Of a stretch of DNA of 64,000 nt, positions 39,103-48,487 are shown one piece after another. Location of the stretch: assembly GCF_028201475.1 (NCBI RefSeq), contig NZ_CP116383.1, forward strand, positions 2,976,001-3,040,000. Direction: 5' to 3'. The first letter of the stretch is position 1, and the number at the start of each line of letters is the position of its first letter. A model generated the notes under the pieces. That model saw nothing but the letters and a program-made list of their open reading frames with translations, did no database searches and was not told where the DNA came from. A program made the position numbers and the translations under genes. Source of the stretch: Vibrio sp. SCSIO 43137 (lineage in GTDB: Bacteria > Pseudomonadota > Gammaproteobacteria > Enterobacterales > Vibrionaceae).

Positions 39103-39744
39103 ATGCAACACACTTTTAAACTCTCTTTAATCGCGGGACTTATCCTTTCTACATCAGCTATGGCCGAAGAAGGGTTTCGCCAGCACGATGCCCATGTGCA
39201 CGGACACGTAGAGTTCAATATCGCTCAGGATGGCAATGAGCTACTGGTTGAGATTGCTGCTCCGGGAGCTGATATTGTCGGCTTTGAACACGCTCCGGAA
39301 AACGAAGCTCAACACGAACTCATCGAGAAAGCCGAAAAAAGCTTAATGCAAGCAGACAAAGTACTGCTTCTCTCCTCTGCGGCTGGCTGCTCTACTGAAC
39401 ATGTTTCTGTTAAGAATACGCTGGAAGAAGATGAGCATCACGATGAACACGATCATGAAAAACACGATGATCATGACAAACATGACGAGCACAATCATGA
39501 TAAACACGATGATCATAAAGACCACGATCACGAGAGTCATGAGCACGAAGGTGAGGGAGAAGGACATGGTGAATTTACTATCGAATATCACTTTGAGTGT
39601 AGCGATATTGCAAAGCTGAACCGTATCAAAACCAATTGGTTTAAGCTATTCCCGAACTCAGAAGAAGTGGAAGTGAATCTATTAACCGATACTGCTCAAA
39701 ATGCCTTTGAACTAAACAAAAATAAAACGGTTATTAAGTTTTAA
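39103..39744 (+). CDS. zrgA: Histidine-rich periplasmic zinc-uptake protein ZrgA (DUF2796)
   Basis: 213 residues; signal peptide about 1-20 (SAMA-EEG). The mature N-terminus has RQHDAHVHGHVEFN, then GADIVGFEHAPE. Residues 109-155 are a charged His/Asp/Glu loop holding about 16 histidines, like the metal-gathering loop of zinc-binding ZnuA, but the fold is the separate DUF2796 type. Cysteines at 96 and 166. V. cholerae ZrgA was reported as part of a second zinc uptake system. Confidence 0.87.
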   Translation: MQHTFKLSLIAGLILSTSAMAEEGFRQHDAHVHGHVEFNIAQDGNELLVEIAAPGADIVGFEHAPENEAQHELIEKAEKSLMQADKVLLLSSAAGCSTEHVSVKNTLEEDEHHDEHDHEKHDDHDKHDEHNHDKHDDHKDHDHESHEHEGEGEGHGEFTIEYHFECSDIAKLNRIKTNWFKLFPNSEEVEVNLLTDTAQNAFELNKNKTVIKF

Positions 39745-39750
39745 TCTTAT

Positions 39751-39792
39751 TAGGCTGATGGCGGATAATCACCGCTATCAGCCTATACGTTT
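39751..39792 (+). terminator. Hairpin between zrgA and the ABC genes
   Basis: TAGGCTGATGGCGG (39751-39764) pairs with CCGCTATCAGCCTA (39772-39785), with one G-T pair, followed by TACGTTTTG. It resembles a leaky terminator, which would give more ZrgA than transporter. Confidence 0.6.
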
Positions 39793-39859
39793 TGCTGAGT
39801 GTTATATACTATCTGGCTGACACTCAGATTTGTGGCTTAATTTGGTTAATAAGGTAGCT

Positions 39860-40588
39860 ATGAAGGATTTAGATCGCGTTGTTTCACTCTCTCAGATCCG
39901 CTTCTGCTGGAATGAAAAACAGCCTGCTACATTAGAGTTCGATTCTCTGGATATCCGCAAGGGTGAGCATATCTTTATAAAGGGTCCAAGCGGCAGCGGA
40001 AAATCCACTCTGCTCGGGCTGCTGACGGGTATTATTTCTCCCCAGTCAGGAAGTGTACAAATTCTGGATCAACAGCTCAACGATCTCAGCCAGAGCGGGC
40101 GGGATCGGTTCAGGGCAGATCATATCGGTTATATCTTTCAGCAATTTAACCTTCTCCCTTACCTGTCTGTCATCGAAAATGTCACCCTGCCATGTAATTT
40201 TTCTAAACGGCGCCGGGACAAAGTAACAGGCGATCTCACTGAAAATGCAATTCATCTGCTGCAAAGGCTTCGTCTTGATCAATCTCTGCTCAACAAACCC
40301 GTTATTGAGCTAAGTATTGGTCAGCAGCAGCGGGTTGCTGCTGCCAGAGCATTAATCGGCCAGCCAGAGCTGATTATCGCGGATGAACCGACCTCAGCTT
40401 TAGACTTTGAAAACCGCACAGCATTTATAGAACTGCTAATGGAAGAGGCGGAAAAAGCAGGCTCAACCCTTATTTTTGTCAGCCATGATCCAACGCTGGA
40501 AGCCATGTTTGACCGGAATATTCAGTTGCAAGAGTTAAACCAACGCGCTACCCAACATAGTACGGAGGCCACACAATGCCAGCAATAA
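39860..40588 (+). CDS. ABC transporter ATP-binding protein, LolD/MacB-like (zrg locus)
   Basis: 242 residues from ATG 39860, behind an AAGG site. Walker A IKGPSGSGKSTLLGLL, Q-loop YIFQQFNLLPYLSV, Walker B LIIADEPTSALD and H-loop VSHDP are standard. The signature motif reads LSIGQQQRVAAARAL, with Ile in place of the first Gly of LSGGQ. The family is the LolD/MacB/FtsE type, which pairs with FtsX-fold permeases. It overlaps the permease by 13 bases. Confidence 0.9.
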   Translation: MKDLDRVVSLSQIRFCWNEKQPATLEFDSLDIRKGEHIFIKGPSGSGKSTLLGLLTGIISPQSGSVQILDQQLNDLSQSGRDRFRADHIGYIFQQFNLLPYLSVIENVTLPCNFSKRRRDKVTGDLTENAIHLLQRLRLDQSLLNKPVIELSIGQQQRVAAARALIGQPELIIADEPTSALDFENRTAFIELLMEEAEKAGSTLIFVSHDPTLEAMFDRNIQLQELNQRATQHSTEATQCQQ

Positions 40589-41835
40589 CCCTTCTGGCCC
40601 GCAAAAGCCTTCTCAACCGTAAAGCAACTGCGATTCTTACCATTCTTACTGTGGCGATTTCAGTCATTCTGTTACTTGGTGTTGAGAGAATCCGTACTCA
40701 GGCGAAAACCAGCTTTGCCAATACCATATCCGGTACTGATCTTATCGTCGGGGCCCGATCAGGCTCAGTAAACCTGCTGCTTTACTCTGTTTTCAGAATC
40801 GGCAATGCTACGGCAAATATCGACTGGAAAAGCTATGAGGAGTTTAGCCAGAACCCGTCCGTTAAATGGGCGATTCCTATCTCCCTTGGCGACTCCCATC
40901 AGGGTTTCCGGGTAATGGGAACCAATCAAAGCTACTTTGAGCACTTCAAGTATGGCAAAAAACAACCCCTTGAACTTCAGCAGGGACGGCCTTTTAATAC
41001 CCTATTTGAAACAGCAATCGGCGCCGACGTCGCTAAAGAGCTCAACTATAAAGTAGGCAGCGAAATCATAATTGCCCACGGCATCAGTGATGTCGGCTTT
41101 AGCCGCCACGATAACCTCCCATTTAAAGTGGTCGGTATTTTTAAGCCCACAGGTACTCCGGTAGATAAAACCGTCCATGTTTCCCTTCAGGCGATTGAAG
41201 CCATCCATGTAGGCTGGGAATCAGGCGCTAATCTGGGTTCGAAGCAAGACAAAGCAGCACTGGAGCAACAAGAGTTTCATCCTCAGCAGATCACTGCATT
41301 TATGCTGGGACTGAAATCTAAGATCCGCACCTTTGCCCTACAAAGGCAGATCAATACCTATAAGCAAGAGCCTCTTAGTGCCATTCTGCCGGGTATCGCG
41401 CTACATGAATTGTGGGGCATGATGTCTGTTGCTGAACAGGCACTCATGGCAGTATCAGTTTTTGTCGTTATTGCAGGATTACTCGGTATGCTTAGCAGTC
41501 TGTTGACCAGCTTGCAGGAGCGGCGGAGGGAAATGGCCATATTGAGAGCAATGGGGGCAAGGCCAAGACATATTTTTGTTCTTCTGGTCAGTGAAGCAGG
41601 CTGCCTGACATTTGCCGGAATTTTGCTCGGGGTAGCAGGGCTCTACTCACTATTAGCGATCGCGCAACCTCTGATACAGCAGTGGTACGGGATCAGTATA
41701 CAACTTTCAATGATTAGCCCTTATGAATGGGCTCTACTCGGTCTGATACAACTGGCCGGAATTATTATCGGTGTTATTCCAGCAGTAAGCGCCTACCGGC
41801 AATCACTGGCTGACGGAATGACGATTCGAATCTAA
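40576..41835 (+). CDS. ABC transporter permease, MacB/FtsX type (zrg locus)
   Basis: 419 residues with the four-helix FtsX layout: helix 1 about 17-36, a large periplasmic domain (residues 40-270), then three helices at about 285-410. The cytoplasmic loop SLQERRREMAILRAMGARPRH is the diagnostic FtsX/MacB motif. Such permeases normally drive periplasmic work or lipoprotein and peptide movement, not metal import, so the role in zinc uptake is unclear. Cotranscribed with the ATPase. Confidence 0.9.
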   Translation: MPAITLLARKSLLNRKATAILTILTVAISVILLLGVERIRTQAKTSFANTISGTDLIVGARSGSVNLLLYSVFRIGNATANIDWKSYEEFSQNPSVKWAIPISLGDSHQGFRVMGTNQSYFEHFKYGKKQPLELQQGRPFNTLFETAIGADVAKELNYKVGSEIIIAHGISDVGFSRHDNLPFKVVGIFKPTGTPVDKTVHVSLQAIEAIHVGWESGANLGSKQDKAALEQQEFHPQQITAFMLGLKSKIRTFALQRQINTYKQEPLSAILPGIALHELWGMMSVAEQALMAVSVFVVIAGLLGMLSSLLTSLQERRREMAILRAMGARPRHIFVLLVSEAGCLTFAGILLGVAGLYSLLAIAQPLIQQWYGISIQLSMISPYEWALLGLIQLAGIIIGVIPAVSAYRQSLADGMTIRI

Positions 41836-41849
41836 CAAACGGATAAGCA

Positions 41850-42359
41850 ATGAAAAAACTATCACTTATACTATTTAGTTGTCTTGCCATTATGACCTCC
41901 TTTACCGGAGCTGCAGCAGACGAACAGACACAGGATCAGGATATTCTTCAACTGGAATGGCTGGATCTGATCCCGAAAAATGAAAGAAATCTGGTTGATA
42001 GTGTAGGCATGCCACTCAGCCATGATCAAGCCGCCGCTCCGCAATCAAAACTTGGCGGGGTAAGACAAGAACTAAACGGCAGTACGGTTAAAATTCCGGG
42101 CTTCGTTATTCCGCTGGAAGGAGATGAAAATATGGTTACTGAGTTTCTGTTAGTACCATATATGGGAGCATGTATTCATGTTCCGCCACCGCCACCAAAT
42201 CAAATTGTCTATGTACGTTTTAAAGATGGCGCTCCGATTCAGGAACTATGGGATGTGGTCAATATCATTGGTACACTGAAAACTGAAACTGTCAGCCACG
42301 AACTGGCTGAAGTGGGTTATGTGATTGAAGGAACGGCTCTGGCTCCTTACGAAGAGTAA
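41850..42359 (+). CDS. DUF3299 periplasmic protein (zrg locus)
   Basis: 169 residues; signal peptide about 1-23 (GAAA-DEQ). After LQLEWLDLIPKNER come the conserved VKIPGFVIPLEGDE and the striking GACIHVPPPPPNQIVYV motif, with a Cys-x-His pair suited to metal binding, then WDVVNIIGTLK. No enzyme activity is known to me. It starts 14 bases after the permease and closes the operon. Confidence 0.85.
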   Translation: MKKLSLILFSCLAIMTSFTGAAADEQTQDQDILQLEWLDLIPKNERNLVDSVGMPLSHDQAAAPQSKLGGVRQELNGSTVKIPGFVIPLEGDENMVTEFLLVPYMGACIHVPPPPPNQIVYVRFKDGAPIQELWDVVNIIGTLKTETVSHELAEVGYVIEGTALAPYEE

Positions 42360-42378
42360 ATCGACTCAGGCTTATCTG

Positions 42379-42483
42379 TTAAACCAGAAAGTTTGACAGG
42401 TAAGCCAGCACTCCAATATAGACAACTAATAATAGAGTTATCGACAGCTGCTTTTTCAATCTGTTTTCTTCCGGCTGCGCCAT
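42379..42483 (-). CDS. Unannotated 34-residue single-pass membrane protein
   Basis: ATG 42483, stop 42379-42381. The sequence begins MAQPEENRLKKQLSITLLLV and ends VLAYLSNFLV: a short charged N-terminus with three basic residues, then one hydrophobic helix of about 20 residues. A GAGG ribosome site lies about 8 bases before the start (GAGGGGCGTC). It converges on the zrg operon. It is not recognised as any named family; coding is inferred from the ribosome site, helix and codon pattern. Confidence 0.6.
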   Translation of the reverse strand: MAQPEENRLKKQLSITLLLVVYIGVLAYLSNFLV

Positions 42484-42749
42484 GACGCCCCTCAAATCCC
42501 TTAACATTTTTAACATTTCCTTATCAACTATATCAGATTTTCGCAGCAAGACGAATATGAAGCGCAGATTTTAACCGTTTTATTTGTAGAGTAATTGATT
42601 AATAACAAGTTTACCTTTATTAACATTCAGAATCATTCTTTTAACCTTTTTATACATAATACTCATAGAAACAATCGCAAGATTGAACTCAAAATCAGTT
42701 GGATCTATTCTAGTCATTCACACCTTTCCCATTGAAGCAGGGCGACTAA
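42484..42749. other. AT-rich intergenic region before TIGR03899 gene
   Basis: Contains the leader of the 34-residue ORF near 42484-42510 and presumably promoters in both directions. No hairpin, repeat or further frame with a ribosome site was recognised. Confidence 0.4.
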
Positions 42750-43652
42750 ATGGCAGGAAACAGAGCACCGGTAACGATTGAGCAAGGCGCATCCGGCAAC
42801 CACTCAAGCTATAAAAGTAATAAATCCCATTACATTAAAGACAGTGGCAGCAGAGTAAAAAGTATTGCTCAAACCTATGGCATCGACGCCAAGCTTCAGT
42901 CGGAAAAGCCGAAAAAAAGCGTTCTGGAAAGAGCCTTAAGCAGAGATAAACAGCGACGGGAGCAGCGCCAGCGAAACCTTGAGCAGGTGATGAAGTACGC
43001 TTTTGGCTTCTGCAAAGATGAAACGGCCGGAGATCCTGACCAAGACTGGCTCTACCGCTTCTTTGATATGGCACAGGACATTAATAACAGCTCCATGCAG
43101 CGGTTGTGGGCACAAGTGCTGAAACTGGAAGTGACTAACCCAGGCTCGACTTCGATGAAGGCACTTCAGGTACTTAAAGATATGACGCCGAAAGAGGCGC
43201 AGTACTTGCAAAAAGCCGCTTCGCTGGCCTGTAGTTTCGGTAGTGACAATAGCAAAAAGCTCTTGATTGGCTTCAGAACGCCAGCCGGCATTTTCAGCCT
43301 CAACAGACGAGATAACGAAAGTACCGTCAACCTCGGCAACCACCAGCTTCCTTTCTCCAGCTTACTGGTTCTGTTTGAGCTGGGGCTGGTACTCAGCACC
43401 GAGCTGGAATCCGGTGAAATAGAGTTTGATCCTGCACTGGTGGTCGACTATCAGGGAGAACCCTTCTCACTAAAACCTATGAGTAAAGGTTCCCGCCTGC
43501 TCTATTATCGTTTTAGCCCGGTAGGTAACGAGCTGTGTAAACTGCTGGGTAATAAACCGAATACAAAATATATGGACCAGTTGGTGGATCTATTAAGCCA
43601 GAAGTTTACCGTTCAGTCAGACGTTAAGGGCTCCGTGGATCAAATGGTCTGA
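42750..43652 (+). CDS. TIGR03899 family conserved protein
   Basis: 300 residues, soluble, no signal peptide. The N-terminal 60 residues are polar and probably disordered; then a basic stretch (RDKQRREQRQRN), and the middle part DWLYRFFDMAQDINNSSMQRLWAQVLKLEVTNPGS is the recognisable family segment, resembling DUF2806-type proteins. Function unknown. It lies alone between the zrg and cys loci, convergent with cysC. Confidence 0.8.
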   Translation: MAGNRAPVTIEQGASGNHSSYKSNKSHYIKDSGSRVKSIAQTYGIDAKLQSEKPKKSVLERALSRDKQRREQRQRNLEQVMKYAFGFCKDETAGDPDQDWLYRFFDMAQDINNSSMQRLWAQVLKLEVTNPGSTSMKALQVLKDMTPKEAQYLQKAASLACSFGSDNSKKLLIGFRTPAGIFSLNRRDNESTVNLGNHQLPFSSLLVLFELGLVLSTELESGEIEFDPALVVDYQGEPFSLKPMSKGSRLLYYRFSPVGNELCKLLGNKPNTKYMDQLVDLLSQKFTVQSDVKGSVDQMV

Positions 43653-43670
43653 TTTAGCCTGTCACTATAG

Positions 43671-44291
43671 CTACGCCTGAATGATTCCGTTTTGTCGTAG
43701 CTTATCCAGACATTGATCTACCAGCGTGGCAACTTCCACATCACGGTTTATCAGTTCTATCTCAGGGCTTTCCGGTGCCTGATAGTCAGAATCAATACCG
43801 GTAAAGTTCTTTATCTCTCCGGCTCTGGCTTTTTTATACAAGCCCTTAGGGTCTCTCTGCTCACAAACTTCCAGCGGAGAATTTACGTACACTTCCATAA
43901 ACTCTCCCTCTGGCAGTAACCGACGGACAAATTGTCGCTCCTCTTTGTGGGGAGAGATAAACGCCGACAACACTATCAGGCCGGCATCCGCCATCAGATT
44001 ACATAGCTCACCGACACGACGGATATTCTCTTTTCTGTCCTGCTCACTAAAACCAAGATCGCTACATAGCCCGTAACGCACATTGTCGCCATCCAGCAGA
44101 TAAGTGTGATAACCCAGCTCCGCTAATGCCTGCTCAAGGGCTCCGGCTATGGTCGATTTTCCTGAACCGGACAGACCGGTAAACCAGAGCACCACGGGTT
44201 TCTGCTGTTTCTGTTTCGCTCTGCTGTATCTGTCTACGACATGCTGATGCCAGACAATATTATTTTCAGCCTTATGGCCTGGTTGAGACAT
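43671..44291 (-). CDS. cysC: Adenylylsulfate kinase
   Basis: Phosphorylates adenosine 5'-phosphosulfate to PAPS, the second step of sulfate activation. 206 residues with the P-loop [39 protein letters not shown] and [20 protein letters not shown]. Last gene of the cysD-cysN-permease-cysC run, 18 bases after the permease. Confidence 0.97.
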   Translation of the reverse strand: MSQPGHKAENNIVWHQHVVDRYSRAKQKQQKPVVLWFTGLSGSGKSTIAGALEQALAELGYHTYLLDGDNVRYGLCSDLGFSEQDRKENIRRVGELCNLMADAGLIVLSAFISPHKEERQFVRRLLPEGEFMEVYVNSPLEVCEQRDPKGLYKKARAGEIKNFTGIDSDYQAPESPEIELINRDVEVATLVDQCLDKLRQNGIIQA

Positions 44292-44309
44292 GATAAATCG
44301 GCTCCTGCA

Positions 44310-46034
44310 CTAAAATGGGAAAAAATAGGGAATTAAAGTTAAAACCAGTACGGAATAGATCAAAGAAAGTGGAATACCTATTCTCAGATAGTCAAACAGG
44401 CGGTAATTACCAACACTGTAGACCAGCAGATTGGTCTGATAACCGTACGGGGAAATAAAACTGGCGCTGGCCCCGAACAAAACCGCCATTATAAACGGCA
44501 TAGGATCGACACCATAACCAACCGCCATACTGTATCCGAGAGGGAATGCCAGTGCTGCCGCAGCGTTATTGGTAATCAACTCCGTCAGCACAAGGGTCAG
44601 AACATAAGTTGCCACCAAGGCCCCGAAGACGCCCCAACCGTTAAGGGTATGAATAAAGAATTCACCAATGCGTACAGACAGCCCCGAAGAGAGCATTAGC
44701 TGGGCGACGGTCAGTGCTGAACCGACAATAATCACAATATCTATCGGAAAGCGCCTTCTCAGCTCAGTAATATTGACGATTCCGCACAGCAACATAATAA
44801 GCAGATAGCCTGCCAGCCCCTTAATCACCGGCAAAATCTCCAACAACGACAAAGCAATGGCAGAGACAAAGCCGAACAACACTAGATTAGAACGTGAACT
44901 GTCCAGCTTGGCACTAGAGTCGAGATCATTCATCAGCAAAAACTCGCGATTATGACGGTTCAGTTCAGCTTCAAAGCGCTTTCCGGGCGCAAGAACTAAG
45001 GTGTCTCCTGCTACCAGAGTAATATCGCCAAGCCCGCCTTCAAGACGCTCATGCCCCCTGCGAATGGCAACCACCACCGCATCAAACTTATCCCGGAAGC
45101 GGCTGGAAATAAGGGTTTTATTACATAAAGAGGCTGACGAGCTGATAATCACTTCCCTGAAGTTCTGACCATTCAGGTGATGCTGTCCAAACAGTGTCAG
45201 CCCTTTGATCTCCTGTAGTGTGGCAACACTTTCAATATCGCCACAAAACAGCAGCCGATCTCTGGCCTGTAATACAAAATCCGGTGTTACCGAAGCAATA
45301 CGCTCGCCGTCTCTGACGACTTCAGCCAGAAACAACTTTCTCAGTGATCTTAGCCCGTTTTCACTGATGCTATAGCCGACCAGAGGAGAACCGGGCTCAA
45401 CCTTAGCTTCCAGAAAGTAGGAGAGTTCTTCGTCTGCTATCTCATCATTTTTCGGCAGTAAATAACTTAAGGGAATAAGAACAATCAAGCCTCCGGCCAG
45501 TACCGCAAGACCAATAGAGGTCGGGGCGAAAAAGCTCAGTCCCGGCAGGCCGACATCTTCAACAAAGCTATTAATGATCAAGTTGGTTGAGGTACCAATC
45601 AGGGTTAAGGTACCCCCCAATATGGCGGCATAAGAGAGAGGCAGCAGCAAACGGGAAGGCGAATGCTGCTGATTTCTCTTAATGGCGCCAATCAGGGAGA
45701 CCACTACGGCAGTATTATTAGTAAAAGAAGAAAGTACCGCTGTAGACAACCCCAGCTTGGCAACCACAGTGGCCAGCTTTCCTTCTGATATATAATGACT
45801 AACCCAACTAACAAGACGGGTCTTCTCAAGCGCCGCTGAACTAAGGATCAACAGCACCAGAGTTAACAATGAAGAGTTGGTAAAGTTTTTCGCTACGCTT
45901 TGCAACTCAATAGCGCCACTCATAAAAGCGATAAAAGCAGCGCCGGCAAAGATAAAGCTAGGCTTGATTTTCGTTAAAAGCAGGCATGCAATAACACTAA
46001 TCAGTAGTGCTAAAACTAATCCTTGTTCCCACAT
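44310..46034 (-). CDS. SLC13-family permease with RCK-C domains, probable sulfate transporter
   Basis: 574 residues: about five N-terminal helices with SSFTNNTAVVVSLIGAIK and the LIGTSTNLIINS motif, two central TrkA-C (RCK_C) domains about 205-375 (SPLVGYSISENGL, RDGERIASVTPDF; SLCNKTLISSRFRDKF), and further helices with ITNNAAAALAFPLGYS, the matching second-half motif. The place between cysN and cysC points to sulfate uptake. Na+ coupling is usual in the family but not visible. Confidence 0.9.
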   Translation of the reverse strand: MWEQGLVLALLISVIACLLLTKIKPSFIFAGAAFIAFMSGAIELQSVAKNFTNSSLLTLVLLILSSAALEKTRLVSWVSHYISEGKLATVVAKLGLSTAVLSSFTNNTAVVVSLIGAIKRNQQHSPSRLLLPLSYAAILGGTLTLIGTSTNLIINSFVEDVGLPGLSFFAPTSIGLAVLAGGLIVLIPLSYLLPKNDEIADEELSYFLEAKVEPGSPLVGYSISENGLRSLRKLFLAEVVRDGERIASVTPDFVLQARDRLLFCGDIESVATLQEIKGLTLFGQHHLNGQNFREVIISSSASLCNKTLISSRFRDKFDAVVVAIRRGHERLEGGLGDITLVAGDTLVLAPGKRFEAELNRHNREFLLMNDLDSSAKLDSSRSNLVLFGFVSAIALSLLEILPVIKGLAGYLLIMLLCGIVNITELRRRFPIDIVIIVGSALTVAQLMLSSGLSVRIGEFFIHTLNGWGVFGALVATYVLTLVLTELITNNAAAALAFPLGYSMAVGYGVDPMPFIMAVLFGASASFISPYGYQTNLLVYSVGNYRLFDYLRIGIPLSLIYSVLVLTLIPYFFPF

Positions 46035-46063
46035 ATCCTGCCCTCAATGGCTATTTCGCCTAA

Positions 46064-47479
46064 TTAAATCTTTGCATCCCATGATGGGAAGTATTTATGT
46101 ATCAAGGCTTTCAGCTCTTGCTCAAAAGCAGTGATATCACCGAGATGGGAGTCGTTCTGCTTATGATCCAGACGCTCTCTCACCAAACCTGCACCAACGG
46201 TTACATTGGTTAACCTGTCAATGATGATAAAGCCGCCGGTATCAACTGAATCGCTGTATTTATCTATGGCAATAGATTCAGTAAGTGACCACTCACACTG
46301 GCCAATACCATTCAATGGCAGGCTATCGGTATCAAATCTGGAGAGATTATTGATATCATACTGGTGACGGATAACATCCACCTGACCAAGGGTTTTCTTT
46401 CCGGCAATTTTGATATCGTATTGACGATTCAACTGTAACGGCTCTTCCGTCATCCAGACCACATCCGCCAGAACATGATTACTTGCCTCAATGGCCGCAC
46501 CTTCTGACACCAGCAGATCACCACGGCTGATATCAATTTCATCTTCCAGTGTCAGTGTTACCGCCTGCCCCGCATACGCGGTATCCAGATCGCCATCAAA
46601 GGTAACAATACGGGAAACCTTAGATGTCTTACCGGAAGGCAACGCTTTAATCTCATCACCGACAGAAACAGAACCTGATGCCAGTGTTCCGGCAAAGCCC
46701 CTGAAATCAAGATTTGGCCGGTTTACATACTGAACAGGGAAGCGGAAATCATTGCCTTGTGCCCCACTCTGTACATCAACATTTTCCAGCAAGGACAACA
46801 TTGGCTCTCCCTGATACCAGTCCATTGCTTTGCTGCTATCAACTACGTTATCGCCTTCAAGGGCAGAAATCGGGATCAACTGAATATCGATTTCGCCTTT
46901 CAGCTTCTCAGAGAAGGCCAGATACTCCTGCTTAATCTCTTCATATCTCTGCTGGGAGTACTCAACCAGATCCATTTTATTTACCGCCACAATAAAGTGA
47001 CGAATACCCAACAGGCTGGCAATAAAGGAGTGACGTCTGGTTTGATCCAGAACTCCCTTACGGGCATCAATCAGGATAACGGCTACATCACAGGTTGATG
47101 CGCCCGTCGCCATATTGCGGGTGTACTGCTCATGTCCCGGTGTATCGGCAATAATAAACTTGCGCTTTTGCGTCGAGAAATAACGGTATGCCACATCAAT
47201 GGTGATCCCCTGCTCCCTCTCTGCCTGAAGCCCGTCCACCAGCAAAGCCAAATCCGGCTTTTCACCAGTGGTTCCGACACGTTGACTGTCGGAATGAACG
47301 GCGGCAAGTTGATCTTCATAAATCTGCTTAGAGTCATGTAACAGACGACCAATCAGGGTACTTTTTCCGTCATCCACAGAACCGCAGGTTAAAAAACGTA
47401 GCAGCGATTTGTGCTGATGCTGATTGAGGTAGCCCTCTATTCCCAATTCCTGTAGCTGGGCTTCTACTGCACTATTCAT
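46064..47479 (-). CDS. cysN: Sulfate adenylyltransferase subunit 1 CysN
   Basis: GTPase subunit of ATP sulfurylase; GTP hydrolysis drives APS formation by CysD. 471 residues with GTPase motifs [29 protein letters not shown] and NKMDLVEY, then elongation-factor-like beta domains. It is not fused to CysC, which is separate here. It starts 24 bases after cysD. Confidence 0.97.
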   Translation of the reverse strand: MNSAVEAQLQELGIEGYLNQHQHKSLLRFLTCGSVDDGKSTLIGRLLHDSKQIYEDQLAAVHSDSQRVGTTGEKPDLALLVDGLQAEREQGITIDVAYRYFSTQKRKFIIADTPGHEQYTRNMATGASTCDVAVILIDARKGVLDQTRRHSFIASLLGIRHFIVAVNKMDLVEYSQQRYEEIKQEYLAFSEKLKGEIDIQLIPISALEGDNVVDSSKAMDWYQGEPMLSLLENVDVQSGAQGNDFRFPVQYVNRPNLDFRGFAGTLASGSVSVGDEIKALPSGKTSKVSRIVTFDGDLDTAYAGQAVTLTLEDEIDISRGDLLVSEGAAIEASNHVLADVVWMTEEPLQLNRQYDIKIAGKKTLGQVDVIRHQYDINNLSRFDTDSLPLNGIGQCEWSLTESIAIDKYSDSVDTGGFIIIDRLTNVTVGAGLVRERLDHKQNDSHLGDITAFEQELKALIHKYFPSWDAKI

Positions 47480-47503
47480 AATCTTTCCTTAACCTTCCTT
47501 GAA

Positions 47504-48412
47504 CTAAAAGTATCCCTGGCGTTTCTTAAGTTCCATAGAACCTGACTGGTCATGGTCAATAGCCCGCCCCTGACGCTCACTGGATGTTGCCACCAGCATC
47601 TCTTCAATAATCTCAGGCAGAGTATTTGCCTCTGATTCAATGGCACCGGTAAGGGGATAACAACCCAATGTTCTGAAGCGGACATGTTTATATTCAACGG
47701 TTTCGTCGTCAGCGATAGGCATACGATCATCGTCTACCATAATCAGCATTCCGTCCCGCTCTACAACAGGGCGTTTTTCTGCCAGATAAAGAGGTACAAT
47801 CTCGATGTTCTCCAGATAGATGTATTGCCAGATATCTAGCTCAGTCCAGTTTGATAAAGGGAATACACGAATGCTTTCCCCTTTATTTACCTGACCGTTA
47901 TAGGTGCGCCACAACTCAGGGCGCTGATTTTTCGGATCCCATGTATGGTTTTTGTCGCGGAACGAGTAAACCCGCTCTTTGGCACGGGACTTCTCTTCAT
48001 CCCGGCGGGCACCACCAAACGCAGCATCAAAGCCATACTTATCCAGAGCCTGCTTAAGGGCCTGAGTTTTCATAATATCCGTATGCTTTGAGGAACCATG
48101 AACAAATGGGTTGATTCCCATATCTAGCCCTTGCTGATTCTTATGCACCAGAAGATCAAAACCATACTTCTCCGCGGTTCTGTCACGGAACTCGATCATC
48201 TCCTTAAACTTCCAGTCGGTATCGACATGAAGTAACGGGAAAGGGATCTTGCCCGGATAGAAGGCTTTTCTGGCCAGATGAAGCATCACTGCTGAGTCTT
48301 TACCGATGGAGTACATCATTACCGGGTTATCAAACTCTGCCGCTACTTCACGAATGATATGAATACTCTCAGCTTCCAGCTGTTTCAGGTGAGTAAATCT
48401 TTCTTTATCCAT
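47504..48412 (-). CDS. cysD: Sulfate adenylyltransferase subunit 2 CysD
   Basis: ATP sulfurylase catalytic subunit making APS from ATP and sulfate. 302 residues with the PP-loop [53 protein letters not shown] and the C-terminal [20 protein letters not shown]. First of the cysDN-permease-cysC genes. Confidence 0.97.
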   Translation of the reverse strand: MDKERFTHLKQLEAESIHIIREVAAEFDNPVMMYSIGKDSAVMLHLARKAFYPGKIPFPLLHVDTDWKFKEMIEFRDRTAEKYGFDLLVHKNQQGLDMGINPFVHGSSKHTDIMKTQALKQALDKYGFDAAFGGARRDEEKSRAKERVYSFRDKNHTWDPKNQRPELWRTYNGQVNKGESIRVFPLSNWTELDIWQYIYLENIEIVPLYLAEKRPVVERDGMLIMVDDDRMPIADDETVEYKHVRFRTLGCYPLTGAIESEANTLPEIIEEMLVATSSERQGRAIDHDQSGSMELKKRQGYF

Positions 48413-48487
48413 GGGTAAACTTCCTTTTGGCTCATCTGAGCCTGACTTTTACTTAAACTTTATGCTCTCAGGCATTCTTTAATTCAC

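Noticed and set aside
39343..39591. Minus-strand frame rich in Met, Ile, Val and Phe opposite zrgA
   Set aside because: It is the mirror of the His/Asp-rich repeat codons of zrgA; the hydrophobic look follows from reading GAT/CAT codons in reverse. It has no ribosome site.
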